The position numbers were made by a program, and so were the translations under genes. A stretch of 64,000 nucleotides of DNA, taken from assembly GCA_016714785.1 (NCBI GenBank), contig JADKCC010000010.1:1-64000 (forward strand), written 5' to 3'. This DNA is from Saprospiraceae bacterium (GTDB lineage: Bacteria > Bacteroidota > Bacteroidia > Chitinophagales > Saprospiraceae). Positions 15,683 to 25,726 of the stretch are shown piece after piece (position 1 is the first letter of the stretch; every line of letters begins with the position of its first letter). Below the pieces are notes generated by a model. The model worked only from the letters and a program-made list of their open reading frames with translations, searched no databases and was not told where the DNA came from.

Positions 15683-16738
15683 ATGAATAAATATATAGCC
15701 ATTATGGCAGGCGGTGTAGGTAGTAGATTTTGGCCATCAAGCACCAATGAAAGACCCAAGCAGTTTTTGGATATACTCGGAGTGGGAAAGTCTCTCATAA
15801 GAATGACTTTCGAGCGTGCACTTAGGTTAGTACCTGCTCATCATGTATTCATTGTAACCAATAAGATATACAAAGCCTTGGTCATGGAGCATCTTCCAGA
15901 ATTGCCACAAGAGAATATCCTTTGCGAACCGAGCATGAACAATACGGCGCCTTGTATTGCATATACGGCATTGCGTATCAACGCCTTAGATCCAAATGCT
16001 GTTTTTGCAGTGCTCCCGTCAGACCATGTCATCCTGAAGGAAGATGAATATGTCCGCAAACTCGATCAAGCATTTGACTTTGCAGCGTCTGAAGATGCAA
16101 TTGTAACTTTAGGTATTCAGCCTTCAAGACCGGATACTGGATATGGATATATCAATTACCAAAAGGAAACCGTTGGAAGTGAGCAAATTCATAAGGTCAT
16201 TTCATTCAAAGAGAAACCTGATTTGCCAACAGCTGAGACATATTTGGAGTCAGGCGATTACCTTTGGAATGCAGGAATGTTTGTGTGGAGCGTACCCACC
16301 ATTCTACAGTCATATAAAATCAACGCACCACAAATCTTGGATGTCCTCACGCAGCAAAATGCTTTGTACGGTACTTTGGATGAGCAAGCCTATATTGATG
16401 CAGTATATCCTGATACACAAAAGATCTCTGTGGATTATGCCATACTTGAGCGAGCAGGTAATGTATATACCATCCCTGCGGACATAGGATGGAGCGATCT
16501 GGGTACATGGAATAGCCTTCATGCCTATATGAGCGATGGAAATGATGCAGTAAGCGTAGGTCAAAATATTCATTTAATAGATGCGGCAGATATCATCGTG
16601 GTATCCAATAACCATAAACAAATCGTAATCAAAGGTCTCAAAGATTATATCGTGGTGGATGAAGAGAATGCATTGCTCATCTATCCCAAAAGTGACGAAC
16701 AAGAGATCAAAGGCGTAGTTCAGAAATTAATGCTGTAA
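15683..16738 (+). CDS. manC: Mannose-1-phosphate guanylyltransferase
   Basis: Makes GDP-mannose from GTP and mannose-1-phosphate for surface glycans. The nucleotidyltransferase signature AGGVGSRFWPSS is at residues 9-20, followed by RPKQFLDILG, PCIAYTALR, VLPSDHVI, GYGYI and FKEKPD, and the active-site LWNAGMFVW; the C-terminal part is a left-handed beta-helix-like stretch (IKGLKDYIVVDEENALLI). At 351 residues it is the monofunctional form lacking the fused isomerase; that activity may come from the cupin at 8568. It is flanked by family C repeats upstream and by an empty stretch downstream, so it is probably transcribed alone. Confidence 0.93.
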   Translation: MNKYIAIMAGGVGSRFWPSSTNERPKQFLDILGVGKSLIRMTFERALRLVPAHHVFIVTNKIYKALVMEHLPELPQENILCEPSMNNTAPCIAYTALRINALDPNAVFAVLPSDHVILKEDEYVRKLDQAFDFAASEDAIVTLGIQPSRPDTGYGYINYQKETVGSEQIHKVISFKEKPDLPTAETYLESGDYLWNAGMFVWSVPTILQSYKINAPQILDVLTQQNALYGTLDEQAYIDAVYPDTQKISVDYAILERAGNVYTIPADIGWSDLGTWNSLHAYMSDGNDAVSVGQNIHLIDAADIIVVSNNHKQIVIKGLKDYIVVDEENALLIYPKSDEQEIKGVVQKLML

Positions 16739-16818
16739 ATATGTGGATCTTAACTTGGATTGCTTGAATTGCCAATTTGCTTGAACTGCGGATTTGCTTC
16801 ATTTGCTGGAATAGCTGA

Positions 16819-17046
16819 TTAACGAAATCGTTCGTCGAAGTTTTTAACTCCGATGCAATATATACTTTGGACACTGACCATATTTTATGTCTTGAATTGC
16901 TAATATTAAAATTTGCTAAAGTTGAACCTACTATTCATAACTTCAACCAATCAATAGATTGTAAAGTTATCGGTGAGTTAAGAATTCCTTTAAAAGCAAT
17001 CTTTGACGAGAATGCACATAGTGATTATGATGAGAATTTAATTTGA
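16819..17046 (+). pseudogene. Unidentified open stretch without a start codon
   Basis: Seventy-five sense codons without an ATG precede a TGA at 17044-17046. The translation looks protein-like (FNSDAIYTLDTDH, then LRIPLKAIFDENAHSDYDEN). It could be the 3' remnant of a small gene whose beginning has been lost. I do not recognise a family. The preceding 16739-16818 is low-complexity, with repeated TTGCTTGAA/TTTGCTT words and no gene. Confidence 0.3.
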
Positions 17047-17116
17047 AATTATTAGCCAATATATTAGCTGTTTTGATAAATTAGGATTACTTTTGTATAA
17101 TATATTAGCTAGTTGT

Positions 17117-17395
17117 ATGAATCCATATTCTCTCAAACCACTTCCGTCCGACATTCAGGCATCATTGGCCAATAAGTTTAGAGTTTTGCGTAAAGCACAA
17201 GGATATTCACAAGAAGAAACGGCCAAAAGATCGGGTGTGTCTTTGGGAAGTCTCAAGAGATTTGAAAATACAGGACAAATATCATTGGAATCATTGCTAA
17301 AATTATCTCATTTGTTAGATCGATTAGATGATTTTAAAACTGTATTTGCACAAGGTGAAGACATGAAGCAAATAGAAAAACTTTTTAAGTCTTGA
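17117..17395 (+). CDS. hipB: HipB-like antitoxin with helix-turn-helix domain
   Basis: 92 residues from ATG 17117 (the frame also opens at 17093). An XRE-type helix-turn-helix covers roughly residues 15-70: NKFRVLRKAQGYSQEETAKR, then SGVSLGSLKRFENTG and SLESLLKLSHLL. HipB-type proteins neutralise HipA kinase and repress their own operon. The stop codon overlaps the TTG start of hipA by four bases (TTGA), the usual coupled arrangement. Confidence 0.85.
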   Translation: MNPYSLKPLPSDIQASLANKFRVLRKAQGYSQEETAKRSGVSLGSLKRFENTGQISLESLLKLSHLLDRLDDFKTVFAQGEDMKQIEKLFKS

Positions 17396-18630
17396 ACTCG
17401 GTATCAAAAATATCGGTAAAATTAAATCTGCAAGGTCAAATGCATGATGTAGGAAGTCTCGTAATGGATACTGATCGTATAATTTATTTTAAATATGATG
17501 ATGATTTTTTGGACAAAGGCTTAAATATATCACCTATTGTCCTTAATTATGATGGAACAATAAGTAAACCCAAAACCCATATTTTTGATTCATTATATGG
17601 TGTTTTTGCTGATTCGTTACCTGATGGATGGGGAAGGTTATTGATGGATAGATACTTTCAGAACCATCAAAAGCAACTTAGCTAAATTACACCGTTAGAC
17701 AGATTGTCTTTGATTGGTCGGTATGGTATGGGAGCACTTGAATATTTTCCCGAATCGTTTGAGCAAGAAGATTTGCCAAACAAGGTAGATATTGATGCTC
17801 TTTTTGCCGAAGCACAAAATGTCTTAGATAATGTGACTTCAGAAGATAGAATCGATTATTTGTACCAAATGGGTGGATCATCTGGTGGGGCTCGTCCAAA
17901 AGTTTTGATTAATTATAACTTTGATACCCGGATCATTACCAATGGAATCGATGGAAATAGTGGAAGTTTACCTTTTATATTAAAATTTCCATCATCGAAT
18001 GATTTACTAGATATTGCAAATATTGAATACGCATACTATTTAATGGCCATAGATGCAGGTATCGAAATGTCAAGATCTGCATTGATTTCAAGTAGTAAAG
18101 GAAGACAGTTTTTTATAACCCAACGGTTTGATAGGGTAGATTCTGGAAAACTGCACATGCATTCTGCAGCAGGATTACTTCATGATGACTTTAGGTATAG
18201 TACTATGGACTATGGACATTTGATGGATGCTGCTTTCCGATTAGAAAAGTCTGTAGTGGCTTATGAAAAGATATTAAGAATGGCCTACTTCAATTTGGTG
18301 ACCAATAATAGAGATGACCATAGTAAAAATTTTTCTTTTCTCATGGACAGTTTTGGAACTTGGCGTGTAGCTCCTGCTTATGATCTTACTTATTCTACTA
18401 CTTCGCATGGGTACCATTCCACATCATATTATGGCGAGAGTAAAAATCCGACTATAGCGCATATCAAATCTTTGGCAGAAATTTTTAAAGTTGAGCATGT
18501 AGATAAAATCATAGATCAGGTCAATGAATCTGTAAGTAATTGGACTACCATTGCCCATAATACGGGTGTTTCTGCTGCGACGTCAGAAATGATTGGGAAG
18601 TATATCGACAATGCAATAAAGGGGAAGTAG
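17392..18630 (+). pseudogene. hipA: HipA-family kinase toxin with one in-frame stop
   Basis: HipA kinases phosphorylate targets such as glutamyl-tRNA synthetase and induce dormancy. The frame is continuous from TTG 17392 to 18630 except for a TAA at 17683-17685, after LPDGWGRLLMDRYF and just before TPLDRLSLIGRYGMGALEY. Conserved kinase features remain: SSGGARPKVLI (glycine-rich loop), FILKFPSS, the catalytic NNRDDHSKNFSFL and the metal-binding PAYDLTYS. A CAA (Gln) to TAA change would explain the stop. Loss of the toxin is a common fate of TA loci, but a single miscalled base is equally possible. Confidence 0.85.
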
Positions 18631-18644
18631 GTTATATTTTATGT

Positions 18645-18805
18645 TATGAAAATTCGTCAATTTAATGTATGATAATCCGTCAATTTAAAGTATGAAAATT
18701 CGTCAGTTTAAAGTATGAAAATTCGTCAATTTGCTTTATGATAATCTATCAATTTAGATTATGAAAATTCATCAATTTAAAGTATGAAAATTCGTCAATT
18801 TGATG
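18645..18805 (+). repeat. Seven tandem 23-bp repeats upstream of the second DUF4143 ATPase
   Basis: Units of exactly 23 bases begin at 18645, 18668, 18691, 18714, 18737, 18760 and 18783. Each starts TATGA(A/T)AAT(T/C) and contains (C/T)(G/A)TCA(A/G)TTT, with a more variable last four bases. There is no spacer DNA, which excludes CRISPR. The block ends 33 bases before a promoter-like box and 77 bases before the gene, so an operator array is a reasonable reading. Confidence 0.9.
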
Positions 18806-18837
18806 TACGTAATTTTCATTTATTCAGTTGTATAACA

Positions 18838-18845
18838 TATATTTG
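18838..18845 (+). promoter_or_regulatory. Candidate Bacteroidota -7 box for the second DUF4143 ATPase
   Basis: TATATTTG matches TAnnTTTG, 37 bases before ATG 18882 and directly downstream of the 23-bp repeat block. A TTG at 18828-18830 is closer than the usual -33 spacing. Confidence 0.4.
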
Positions 18846-18881
18846 TGACGTTTTTATTAATGTGACAAAATGGATAGATAG

Positions 18882-20048
18882 ATGATGGATAAAATATATA
18901 TCAATAGAAGGCTAACGGAACATCTAAGAATAGCAGCTAGTTATTATCCTGTGCTGAGTGTAGGCGGGCCGAGACAAGCGGGAAAATCTACCATTCTAAA
19001 GGAGGTGTTTCATGAGTATGAATACATCAGTATGGAGGATCCAGATATGTATAAGATGGTCACTGCTGATATTAGAGGTTTTTTTGAAAAATATAAAGAA
19101 GGTGTCATCATAGATGAAGCACAAAAAGTACCTGCCCTTTTCTCGTATTTACAAGGCATAGTAGATGCGAAGCGTACACCAGGAAGATATATTGTTGCGG
19201 GGTCACAGAATTATTTATTGCATCGCAATATTACGCAATCTTTAGCTGGTAGAATCGATGTATCTATGTTGTATCCTTTAGATTTCGAAGAGATGTCCCA
19301 ACTCCCTGACTGGAATGGATCGACAGAATCGGTGATGTTAAATGGATTTTACCCAGGTAAATTGACAGAACACATACCAGTTAAAATGTTTTACAACAAC
19401 TATATTAAAACTTACTTGGAGCGTGATGTATCTGATTTGATTAATATTGGCAATTTAACCACTTTTCGCACTTTTTTGAAATTGATAGCATTGAAATGTG
19501 GCTCTCAGCTTAAAATTGCAGACCTTAGTAACGATCTAAACATTACTGTCAACACGATAAAGGGTTGGATTACGATCTTAGAGTCTAGTTTTATCATATT
19601 TATGTTGCCAAGTTATCATAAAAACATGGGTAAAAGATTGTTAAAAACGCCTAAAGTATATTTTTACGATACAGGACTTTTGTCTCATTTATTAGGTTTT
19701 CATGATGAGGCTAAGCTAAGGGATTCAGATAAATATGGATTAGTATTTGAAAATTTTATAATTGCCGAAAAGGTCAAGTATAAGGCACATCGTCAGATGA
19801 ATCCTGATATGTTTTTTTTCAGGGATAGCAATGGCCTTGAGGTAGATCTTATGGAAATCAGAGAAAATGGAGATGTAGAGATGACAGAGATTAAATCTGG
19901 AAAAACCTTCAAACCTGAATTTCTGACCAGTATGAAAAAACTGAAAGCGCTCGATCCTACATTGAAGATCAACTTGATTTATGACGGAACGGAGAGTGTT
20001 GCATTGAGTGAGTTTAATTTGAAAAATTGGCGAAAATTGCATGAGTAG
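18882..20048 (+). CDS. AAA-type ATPase with DUF4143 domain (second)
   Basis: A 388-residue relative of the protein at 11279, but clearly a different lineage. Walker A is GPRQAGKST at residues 29-37, Walker B is GVIIDEAQKVP near residue 84, and the sensor is YIVAGSQNYLL. Later come FLKLIALKCGSQLKIADLSN (winged-helix-like) and the DUF4143 C-terminus with the possible nuclease-type motif LEVDLME...EMTEIKSG. The start is ATG 18882 or the next codon, also ATG. No partner gene is visible; it lies between hipBA and the polysaccharide locus as a free-standing accessory gene. The biological role of this family is unproven. Confidence 0.85.
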   Translation: MMDKIYINRRLTEHLRIAASYYPVLSVGGPRQAGKSTILKEVFHEYEYISMEDPDMYKMVTADIRGFFEKYKEGVIIDEAQKVPALFSYLQGIVDAKRTPGRYIVAGSQNYLLHRNITQSLAGRIDVSMLYPLDFEEMSQLPDWNGSTESVMLNGFYPGKLTEHIPVKMFYNNYIKTYLERDVSDLINIGNLTTFRTFLKLIALKCGSQLKIADLSNDLNITVNTIKGWITILESSFIIFMLPSYHKNMGKRLLKTPKVYFYDTGLLSHLLGFHDEAKLRDSDKYGLVFENFIIAEKVKYKAHRQMNPDMFFFRDSNGLEVDLMEIRENGDVEMTEIKSGKTFKPEFLTSMKKLKALDPTLKINLIYDGTESVALSEFNLKNWRKLHE

Positions 20049-20096
20049 GTTGACATCTCGGTAGCTAGCTAAATCAGATTATATCACCTTTTAATA

Positions 20097-21329
20097 ATGT
20101 ATGGTGAATATATTTTCCTTTTAACATTTTACAATAGAAATATCAAAGATAAAAAGACGATAGCACTCGTAGGCAATACTTCATGGAGTATGTATAATTT
20201 CAGATTAGGTTTGATCCAAAAACTGATGAAGCAGACCTATAAAGTTGTCGTTATCGCACCTAAGGATGAGTTTACTTCAAAATTAATCGCTCTTGGAGTG
20301 GAATATCGAGATGTAAAAATTCACAATTATGGTACGAATCCTTTTAGTGAATTGGCGCTAATATATAGGTTGTATAATTTGTATAAGGAGATAAAACCAG
20401 ATTTGATATTTCATTACACGATCAAGCCAAATATTTATGGAAGTTTTGCTGCAAAACTGTGTGGGATACCATCTATTATTATCACAACAGGATTAGGTCA
20501 TCTATTTGATTTTAAGAATATAGTGGTTCGATGGGTGACATTATTTATGTATAAAATAGCATGTAAGTTGTCAGAACAGACTTGGTTTCTCAATAGCAAT
20601 GACATGGATATTTTTACCTATAAAGGTATTGTGAAAAGGGAGAAAGGAAGAGTTATTAAAGGTGAAGGTGTAAATGTCCAATGGTTCAAACCATACGGGG
20701 AAAAGGATAATAATGGCATTACTACATTTCTTTTTGCAGGTAGGCTTTTAAAAGAAAAAGGAATAGTCGAATATGTGCAGGCTGCAAAAATCATAAGAAA
20801 AAAGCATTCGAATGTCGTTTTTAATGTTCTAGGTTTTATTGATGAATCCAATCCAAATTCTATTCCTTACAAGGAAGTGGCGAATTGGCATGGTAAAAGA
20901 ATAATAAATTATCTAGGTGACACTGTAGATGTACGTCCCCATTTGCAACATGCAGATTGTTTAGTTTTTCCGTCATATTATAGGGAAGGAGTATCCAGGA
21001 TTTTGATGGAGTCTGCTGCTATGGAAACACCTATTATTACGACTGACAATGTTGGTTGTAGGGATGTAGTCGAAAATGGATCAACAGGGTATATTTGTCA
21101 ACCTAGAGATGTAAATTCTCTTTGCAAATCAATTGAGATGTTTTTGGAATTGAATTACCATGATCGATCATTACTAGGTAAACTTGGTAGGCGAAAAATG
21201 ATTAAGGAGTATGATGAGCACAATATCATTCAAGTATATTTAAATACAATCAGTCGTTATTGCATTCAGGCTTCGGCTGCAAAAATTCCTGAAAAAGTCA
21301 ATAAGATAATTACAACCTATTGGCATTAA
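20097..21329 (+). CDS. Glycosyltransferase, GT4 fold (PglA-like)
   Basis: GT-B glycosyltransferase that adds a sugar to a lipid-linked acceptor at the cytoplasmic membrane. The N-terminal domain opens with TIALVGNTSWSMYNFRLGL and contains HYTIKPNIYGSFAAKL, typical of enzymes acting on undecaprenyl-diphospho-bacillosamine-type acceptors. The C-terminal donor domain shows FLFAGRLLKEKGI and the E(x7)E region ILMESAAMETPIITTD. Length is 410 residues. It opens the main polysaccharide cluster and overlaps the next gene by 10 bases. Confidence 0.85.
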   Translation: MYGEYIFLLTFYNRNIKDKKTIALVGNTSWSMYNFRLGLIQKLMKQTYKVVVIAPKDEFTSKLIALGVEYRDVKIHNYGTNPFSELALIYRLYNLYKEIKPDLIFHYTIKPNIYGSFAAKLCGIPSIIITTGLGHLFDFKNIVVRWVTLFMYKIACKLSEQTWFLNSNDMDIFTYKGIVKREKGRVIKGEGVNVQWFKPYGEKDNNGITTFLFAGRLLKEKGIVEYVQAAKIIRKKHSNVVFNVLGFIDESNPNSIPYKEVANWHGKRIINYLGDTVDVRPHLQHADCLVFPSYYREGVSRILMESAAMETPIITTDNVGCRDVVENGSTGYICQPRDVNSLCKSIEMFLELNYHDRSLLGKLGRRKMIKEYDEHNIIQVYLNTISRYCIQASAAKIPEKVNKIITTYWH

Positions 21330-22622
21330 ATAAGTCTATTCTTTTTATCCATTATCACTATCCACCGATGCACAACAGTGGAGTGTACCGCAATTATTTT
21401 ATGTCTCATGCGCTTTCTGAGAGGTTTTCACTAAAGTCTTATGTGTTAACGACTGACAATGTACATTTAATGGCCCAAGATGCTTTACCTATTTCAGATA
21501 AAATTGTCATTGAGCCTATATATACATTGGACTATCGTACAATTTTGGCCAAATGGAGACCAGTAAATTCTAATAAAGGTATACACCTCAAGGAAAGCAA
21601 TAAATCGAGTAAGTTTACCCAGTTTCTTATAAGATTACAGCGCAGTTTTCCATTTTTTCTAATGCTGGCTGAGGGATCTTTTTTTTATATTTTTAATGCA
21701 TACAGAAAAGCTAGTAAACTAGTAAAAACAGAGAGCATTACTATCGTGTATTCATCGTTTATGCCCTATGCTGATCACATCGTAGCTTGGGCTTTGAAAC
21801 GAAAATATCCACACTTGGTTTGGGTGGCAGATTTTAGAGATTTGCATTTAGAGCCTATCTACAAGAACACGCTGGCCAAGTTTGCAACGCTGGTTTGAGA
21901 AAAAGATTTTAGCTAGTGCTGACATTGTCACTAGTGTTTCAGATGGGCTTTGCGATAAGCTTAAAGCATATCATGATAAGCCATTGACGATAACAAAAGG
22001 AGTAACGTTAAGGGCTGAGCAAGTACTTTTTAAGCAGTTTACCATTAGTTATGTAGGAGGGCTTTTTAGAAATTTTAGAGATCCGCGCCCTATATTTAAA
22101 GCGATAAAAAAGTGGCGAGAAATATCTAAAGCATCGGTTGTATTTCGATATGCTGGAAAAGATGGAGCTCAGATGCGTGCTTGGGCAAATGAATGTGGTA
22201 TAGAGGATATATTTTTGGATATAGGATATGTGGGCAGGAGCGAAGCATCATTGACACAAGATCGAAGTCATATCAATGTCTTGCTAACCTCATCGAGCGA
22301 CGACCATAAAGGTGTTTTGACGGGTAAGCTATTTGACTATATTGAGTCTCGTCGACCTGTTTTGTGTTCTGTTAATGGTGTTTATGATGATGAATTGCAA
22401 TTGTTTTTTAGCACCTATAGTTTGGGTAATATTTTTTATAATAACGAAGAAGATGCGATTGTTCAATATTTAGATACATTGTATAGGGAATGGACTACAA
22501 CTGGAAATATAATTTCAATATTGGATATGGATAGGATAAAGAATTCACTTTCATGGGAAGGGCAAGCAAGTAAAATTTTGGATGCTGTTCAAAAAGTTTC
22601 TGCTTCAAAAATGATTTTGTAA
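21320..22622 (+). pseudogene. Glycosyltransferase family 4-like protein, one frameshift
   Basis: The first block (21320-21898, TTG start) begins ILFIHYHYPPMHNSGVYRNY, the N-terminal Rossmann strand of GT4 enzymes, and runs to WVADFRDLHLEPIY. The second block (21882-22622) continues with LQRWFEKKILASADIVTSVS, then ISYVGGLFRNFRDP, GKLFDYIESRRPVL and a normal C-terminus. The frames cross within about 15 bases near 21885 (around GGCCAAGTTTGC). Joined, they give about 430 residues, full length for the family. The substrate is unknown; the operon context is nucleotide-sugar and glycan assembly. Confidence 0.8.
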
Positions 22623-22630
22623 GAATAGAA

Positions 22631-23722
22631 ATGAAAAAGAAATATAAAATCATATCCGTCGTTGGTGCTAGACCACAATTTATAAAATTGGCGGGCTTGC
22701 ATAAAGCCATTGCCAATGAAAATGACTTTGAGCACATCATCGTTCACTCAGGACAACATTACGATTACAACTTGTCGGGTCAGTTTTTTATGGAGTTGGA
22801 AATACCCGAACCACATTATAATATCGGTATAGGAAGTGGACATCATAATATTCAAATTGCTAAATGTATCATAGGCGTAGATGAAATTTTGGAAAAAGAA
22901 AACCCAGATCTAGTCATTGTTTATGGTGATACCAATACCACATCAGCCGCTGCGATAGCCGCATCAAAACGAAATATTCCCATTGCACATGTTGAAGCAG
23001 GACTCAGAGAATTTGACAAATCAATACCCGAGGAGATCAATAAATTGCTTACTGATGCAGTGACAGATTTGTTTTTTGTACCTACTCAAACTGGAGTAGA
23101 TAACTTAGCAAATACTGGTGTAATAAATCAAGTATTTCTTACAGGAGATATAAGTTTGGATCTGTTGTATGATAATCAAAAATTGTGGAATTGTGCAGAT
23201 TTAAAGGCAAAGTATGGAGTGAATGAAGGCTATATATTTATGACTTGTCATCGAGCTGCCAATACTGATGATAGGGCTAATTTAGAACAAATCATTGAGG
23301 CCTTAGGTGAATTAAAAGTGCCAGTTATTTTTGCCATTCACCCGCGTACACTACAAAAGATCAACGAGTATTCCTTACAAGATTCATTAAAAAGTGAAAA
23401 TATAAACTTGATAGATCCTCCTGGTTTTTGGGAAACTCAATCTCTAATAAAACACGCTCAAATGGTAATCACAGACTCAGGTGGTATCATCAAAGAAGCA
23501 TATTTTCATAAGACACCAGCTATCATCATTGATAAGCAAACAGAATGGATAGAAACGGTAGAGGAAGGATGGAATGTAATCGCTGGACCAAGTAAAATAA
23601 CAATATTAAATGCAGTTGAAAACTGGAATGTACCAGAGCAGCACAGTAATTGTTTAGGTAACGGTAAAGCAGGCAATCACATTGTCAAAGAAATAATTAA
23701 TTATTTGAATGTTAAAAAATAA
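22631..23722 (+). CDS. wecB: UDP-N-acetylglucosamine 2-epimerase, non-hydrolysing
   Basis: Interconverts UDP-GlcNAc and UDP-ManNAc, supplying ManNAc-type sugars to surface polysaccharide. Family motifs in order: VVGARPQFIKLA (residues about 10-21), VHSGQHYDYNLS, VYGDTNTT, AHVEAGLREFD, IPEEINK, FMTCHRAANTDD, IHPRT and TDSGGIIKEAY. Length is 363 residues, standard for WecB/RffE. Its start is eight bases after the upstream gene and it overlaps the PIG-L gene by 14 bases, so it is co-transcribed with them. Confidence 0.95.
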   Translation: MKKKYKIISVVGARPQFIKLAGLHKAIANENDFEHIIVHSGQHYDYNLSGQFFMELEIPEPHYNIGIGSGHHNIQIAKCIIGVDEILEKENPDLVIVYGDTNTTSAAAIAASKRNIPIAHVEAGLREFDKSIPEEINKLLTDAVTDLFFVPTQTGVDNLANTGVINQVFLTGDISLDLLYDNQKLWNCADLKAKYGVNEGYIFMTCHRAANTDDRANLEQIIEALGELKVPVIFAIHPRTLQKINEYSLQDSLKSENINLIDPPGFWETQSLIKHAQMVITDSGGIIKEAYFHKTPAIIIDKQTEWIETVEEGWNVIAGPSKITILNAVENWNVPEQHSNCLGNGKAGNHIVKEIINYLNVKK

Positions 23723-24348
23723 AAAGATATTAGTTCTCGCCCCTCATACAGATGATGGTGAGTTGGGTTGCGGAGGATTGATAGCCAAAGCGATAAGATT
23801 TGGATCTACGGTGTACTATGCAGCATTTTCTACAGCAGATGAAAGTGTGCCACATAATTTTCCGCCAAATCAACTAGAAATAGAAGTAAAAGATGCTACT
23901 ATTATACTGGGTATAGAACCTTCCAATTTATTTATTTACAAACACAGCGTTAGGAAACTCAATTATGTCCGACAGGAGATTTTAGAGGAAATGATCAGTT
24001 TAAGAGATAAAATCCGTCCTGATATCGTCATACTACCTTCACGAAATGACATTCATCAGGATCACAGTACGGTCACTTCTGAAGGTATCAGAGCATTTAA
24101 AAAATTCATCTATATTAGGTTATGAATTGATCTGGAATAACCTGAGTTTTGCGACGGATTATTTTTGTGTTATCGAATATAGGGATCTTCATAAAAAAAT
24201 CGAAGCATTATCTGCTTACAAAACCCAAGAAGGAAAATCCTATATGCAGCCAGAATTTATAAAGTCAATGGCACTTGTCAGAGGCACACAAATTAATGCA
24301 GAATACGCAGAAGCTTTTGAGGTCATCAGATGGATAGATAATTTATAA
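23709..24348 (+). pseudogene. PIG-L/LmbE family deacetylase, one frameshift
   Basis: PIG-L enzymes are zinc-dependent N-deacetylases of GlcNAc-containing substrates. The zinc motif APHTDDGELGCGG is at about residues 11-23 and the second zinc site SRNDIHQDH near residue 112. The frame switches at an A-rich stretch near 24100 (AAAAAATTC), where the second block (readable to 24348) carries on with ILGYELIWNNLSF and YKTQEGKSYMQPEF. The joined protein would be about 210 residues, as expected. Given WecB upstream, the substrate may be a ManNAc- or GlcNAc-type sugar or the finished glycan. Confidence 0.8.
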
Positions 24349-24354
24349 ATGGCT

Positions 24355-24924
24355 CAGATTAGCTTAGCGTGCTCGCTAAGCTAGCATTAGACCAAGCTTC
24401 TAGCTTAAGTAATAATACATTCATGCTTAATTGCTGAGCAAATTTTTTTAAATTTTAAGTTTAATGGCGAGACGCCAAGACTAACTTAAGCTTAGCGAGG
24501 ACGCTAAGCTTAACGCACACATAATTGATTAGCTTAGTGTCTCGCTAAGCTAACATTAGAACAAGCTTCTAGCTTGAGAGTTAATACATCATGTTTAATT
24601 GCTGAGCAAACTAGTTTAATGGCGAGACGCCAATACTAACTTAAGCTTAGCGAGGACGCTAAGCTTAACACACACATATAATTGATTAGCTTAGCGTCCT
24701 CGCTAAGCTAACATTAGAACAAGCTTCTAGCTTGAGAGCTAATGCCTTTATATTTAATTGTTGAGCAAATTTTTTTAAATTTTAAGTTTACTGGCGAGAC
24801 GCCAATACTAACCCAAGCTTAGCGAGGACGCTAAGCTTAAAACACACACAATAGATTAGCTTAGTGACCTCGCTAAGTTAGCATTAGATTAAGCTTCTAG
24901 CTTGATGGACAAAAATGATACTTT
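24355..24924. repeat. Composite palindromic array, family D (left of RAYT)
   Basis: About three and a half units of 150-180 bases. Each holds TTAGCTTAGCG...CGCTAAGCTA (starts near 24357, 24537, 24684, 24854), AAGCTTCTAGCTT, TGGCGAGACGCCA and AAGCTTAGCGAGGACGCTAAGCTT. No coding frame is present. The last unit breaks off after AAGCTTCTAGCTTGA, where the RAYT gene begins. Confidence 0.85.
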
Positions 24925-25504
24925 ATGTCAGACGGATATCAGATAAGAAATCAAAATGGACTCCATTTTCTTACTTTGACTATTGTAGGCTGGATTGATG
25001 TATTTGCGTATTTAGAGTATAAAAATCCTTTTAATTGAAAATTTGAGGTATTGTCAGATAAATAAAGGTTTGAATATTTTTGCTTATGTTATTATGACCA
25101 ATCACATTCACATCATTTGTCAGACAGATAATTTATCAGGTTTGTCAAGTTTAATCCGAGATTTTAAAAGCTACACAGCTAAAGAGATTGTAAAGAAAGT
25201 TGAATCTGAAAATCATACAAGAGCTAAGTGGATGCTAACTAATTTTGCTTATCAAAGTAGATTTAATACGAGGAATAGCGATTATCAGGTGTGGCAGCAA
25301 GACAACCATCCTGTAGAATTAGTTACACCAAAATTTATAAGTCAAAAGTTGGCGTATATCCACCTAAATCCTGTAAGAGCAGGGATAGTAGATGAGGCAA
25401 ATCATTATGTATTTAGTTCGGCTAGAAATTATGATGGTCTTAAAGGAATATTGGATGTTGAATTATTGGACCTAGGGTCTGAAATTGGATTTATAGATTC
25501 TTGA
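24925..25504 (+). pseudogene. REP-associated tyrosine transposase (RAYT), family D, one frameshift
   Basis: From ATG 24925 the frame reads MSDGYQIRNQNGLHFLTLTI, then breaks at AAAAATCCTTTTAATTG near 25015. The rest (25018-25504) is in another frame and contains the HUH motif MTNHIH and the nucleophile region LAYIHLNPVRAG. It is the closest relative of the RAYT at 38614 (shared VGWIDVF/VGWVDIF, YVIMTNHIH, NPVRAG, YxxSSARNY-like tail) and of a different subtype from those at 5031 and 12621. It occupies the spacer of one family D unit, between AAGCTTCTAGCTTGA on the left and TGGCGATACGCCA on the right. Confidence 0.85.
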
Positions 25505-25700
25505 TAATTTTATTGGCGATACGCCAAGACTAACTCAAGCTTAGCGAGGACGCTAAGCTTAGCACACACATAATTGATTGGCTTAGCCTCCTAAGCTAGC
25601 ATTAGATCAAGCTCTAAGGAATCACTTTAAATTTTAAGATATTTTACTGGCGAGACGCCAATACTAACTCAAGCTTAGCGAGGACGCTAAGCTTAACAAT
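25505..25700. repeat. Composite palindromic array, family D (right of RAYT)
   Basis: Contains TGGCGATACGCCA, AAGCTTAGCGAGGACGCTAAGCTT at about 25539 and 25671, and a shortened middle unit (GGCTTAGCCTCCTAAGCTAGC). It completes the unit interrupted by the RAYT and adds one more. Confidence 0.8.
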
Positions 25701-25726
25701 GTAATAAGTATTTAAATTATAACACT

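Noticed and set aside
18645..18805. Possible CRISPR array
   Set aside because: The repeats are strictly tandem with no unique spacers, only 23 bases long, and no cas genes are present.
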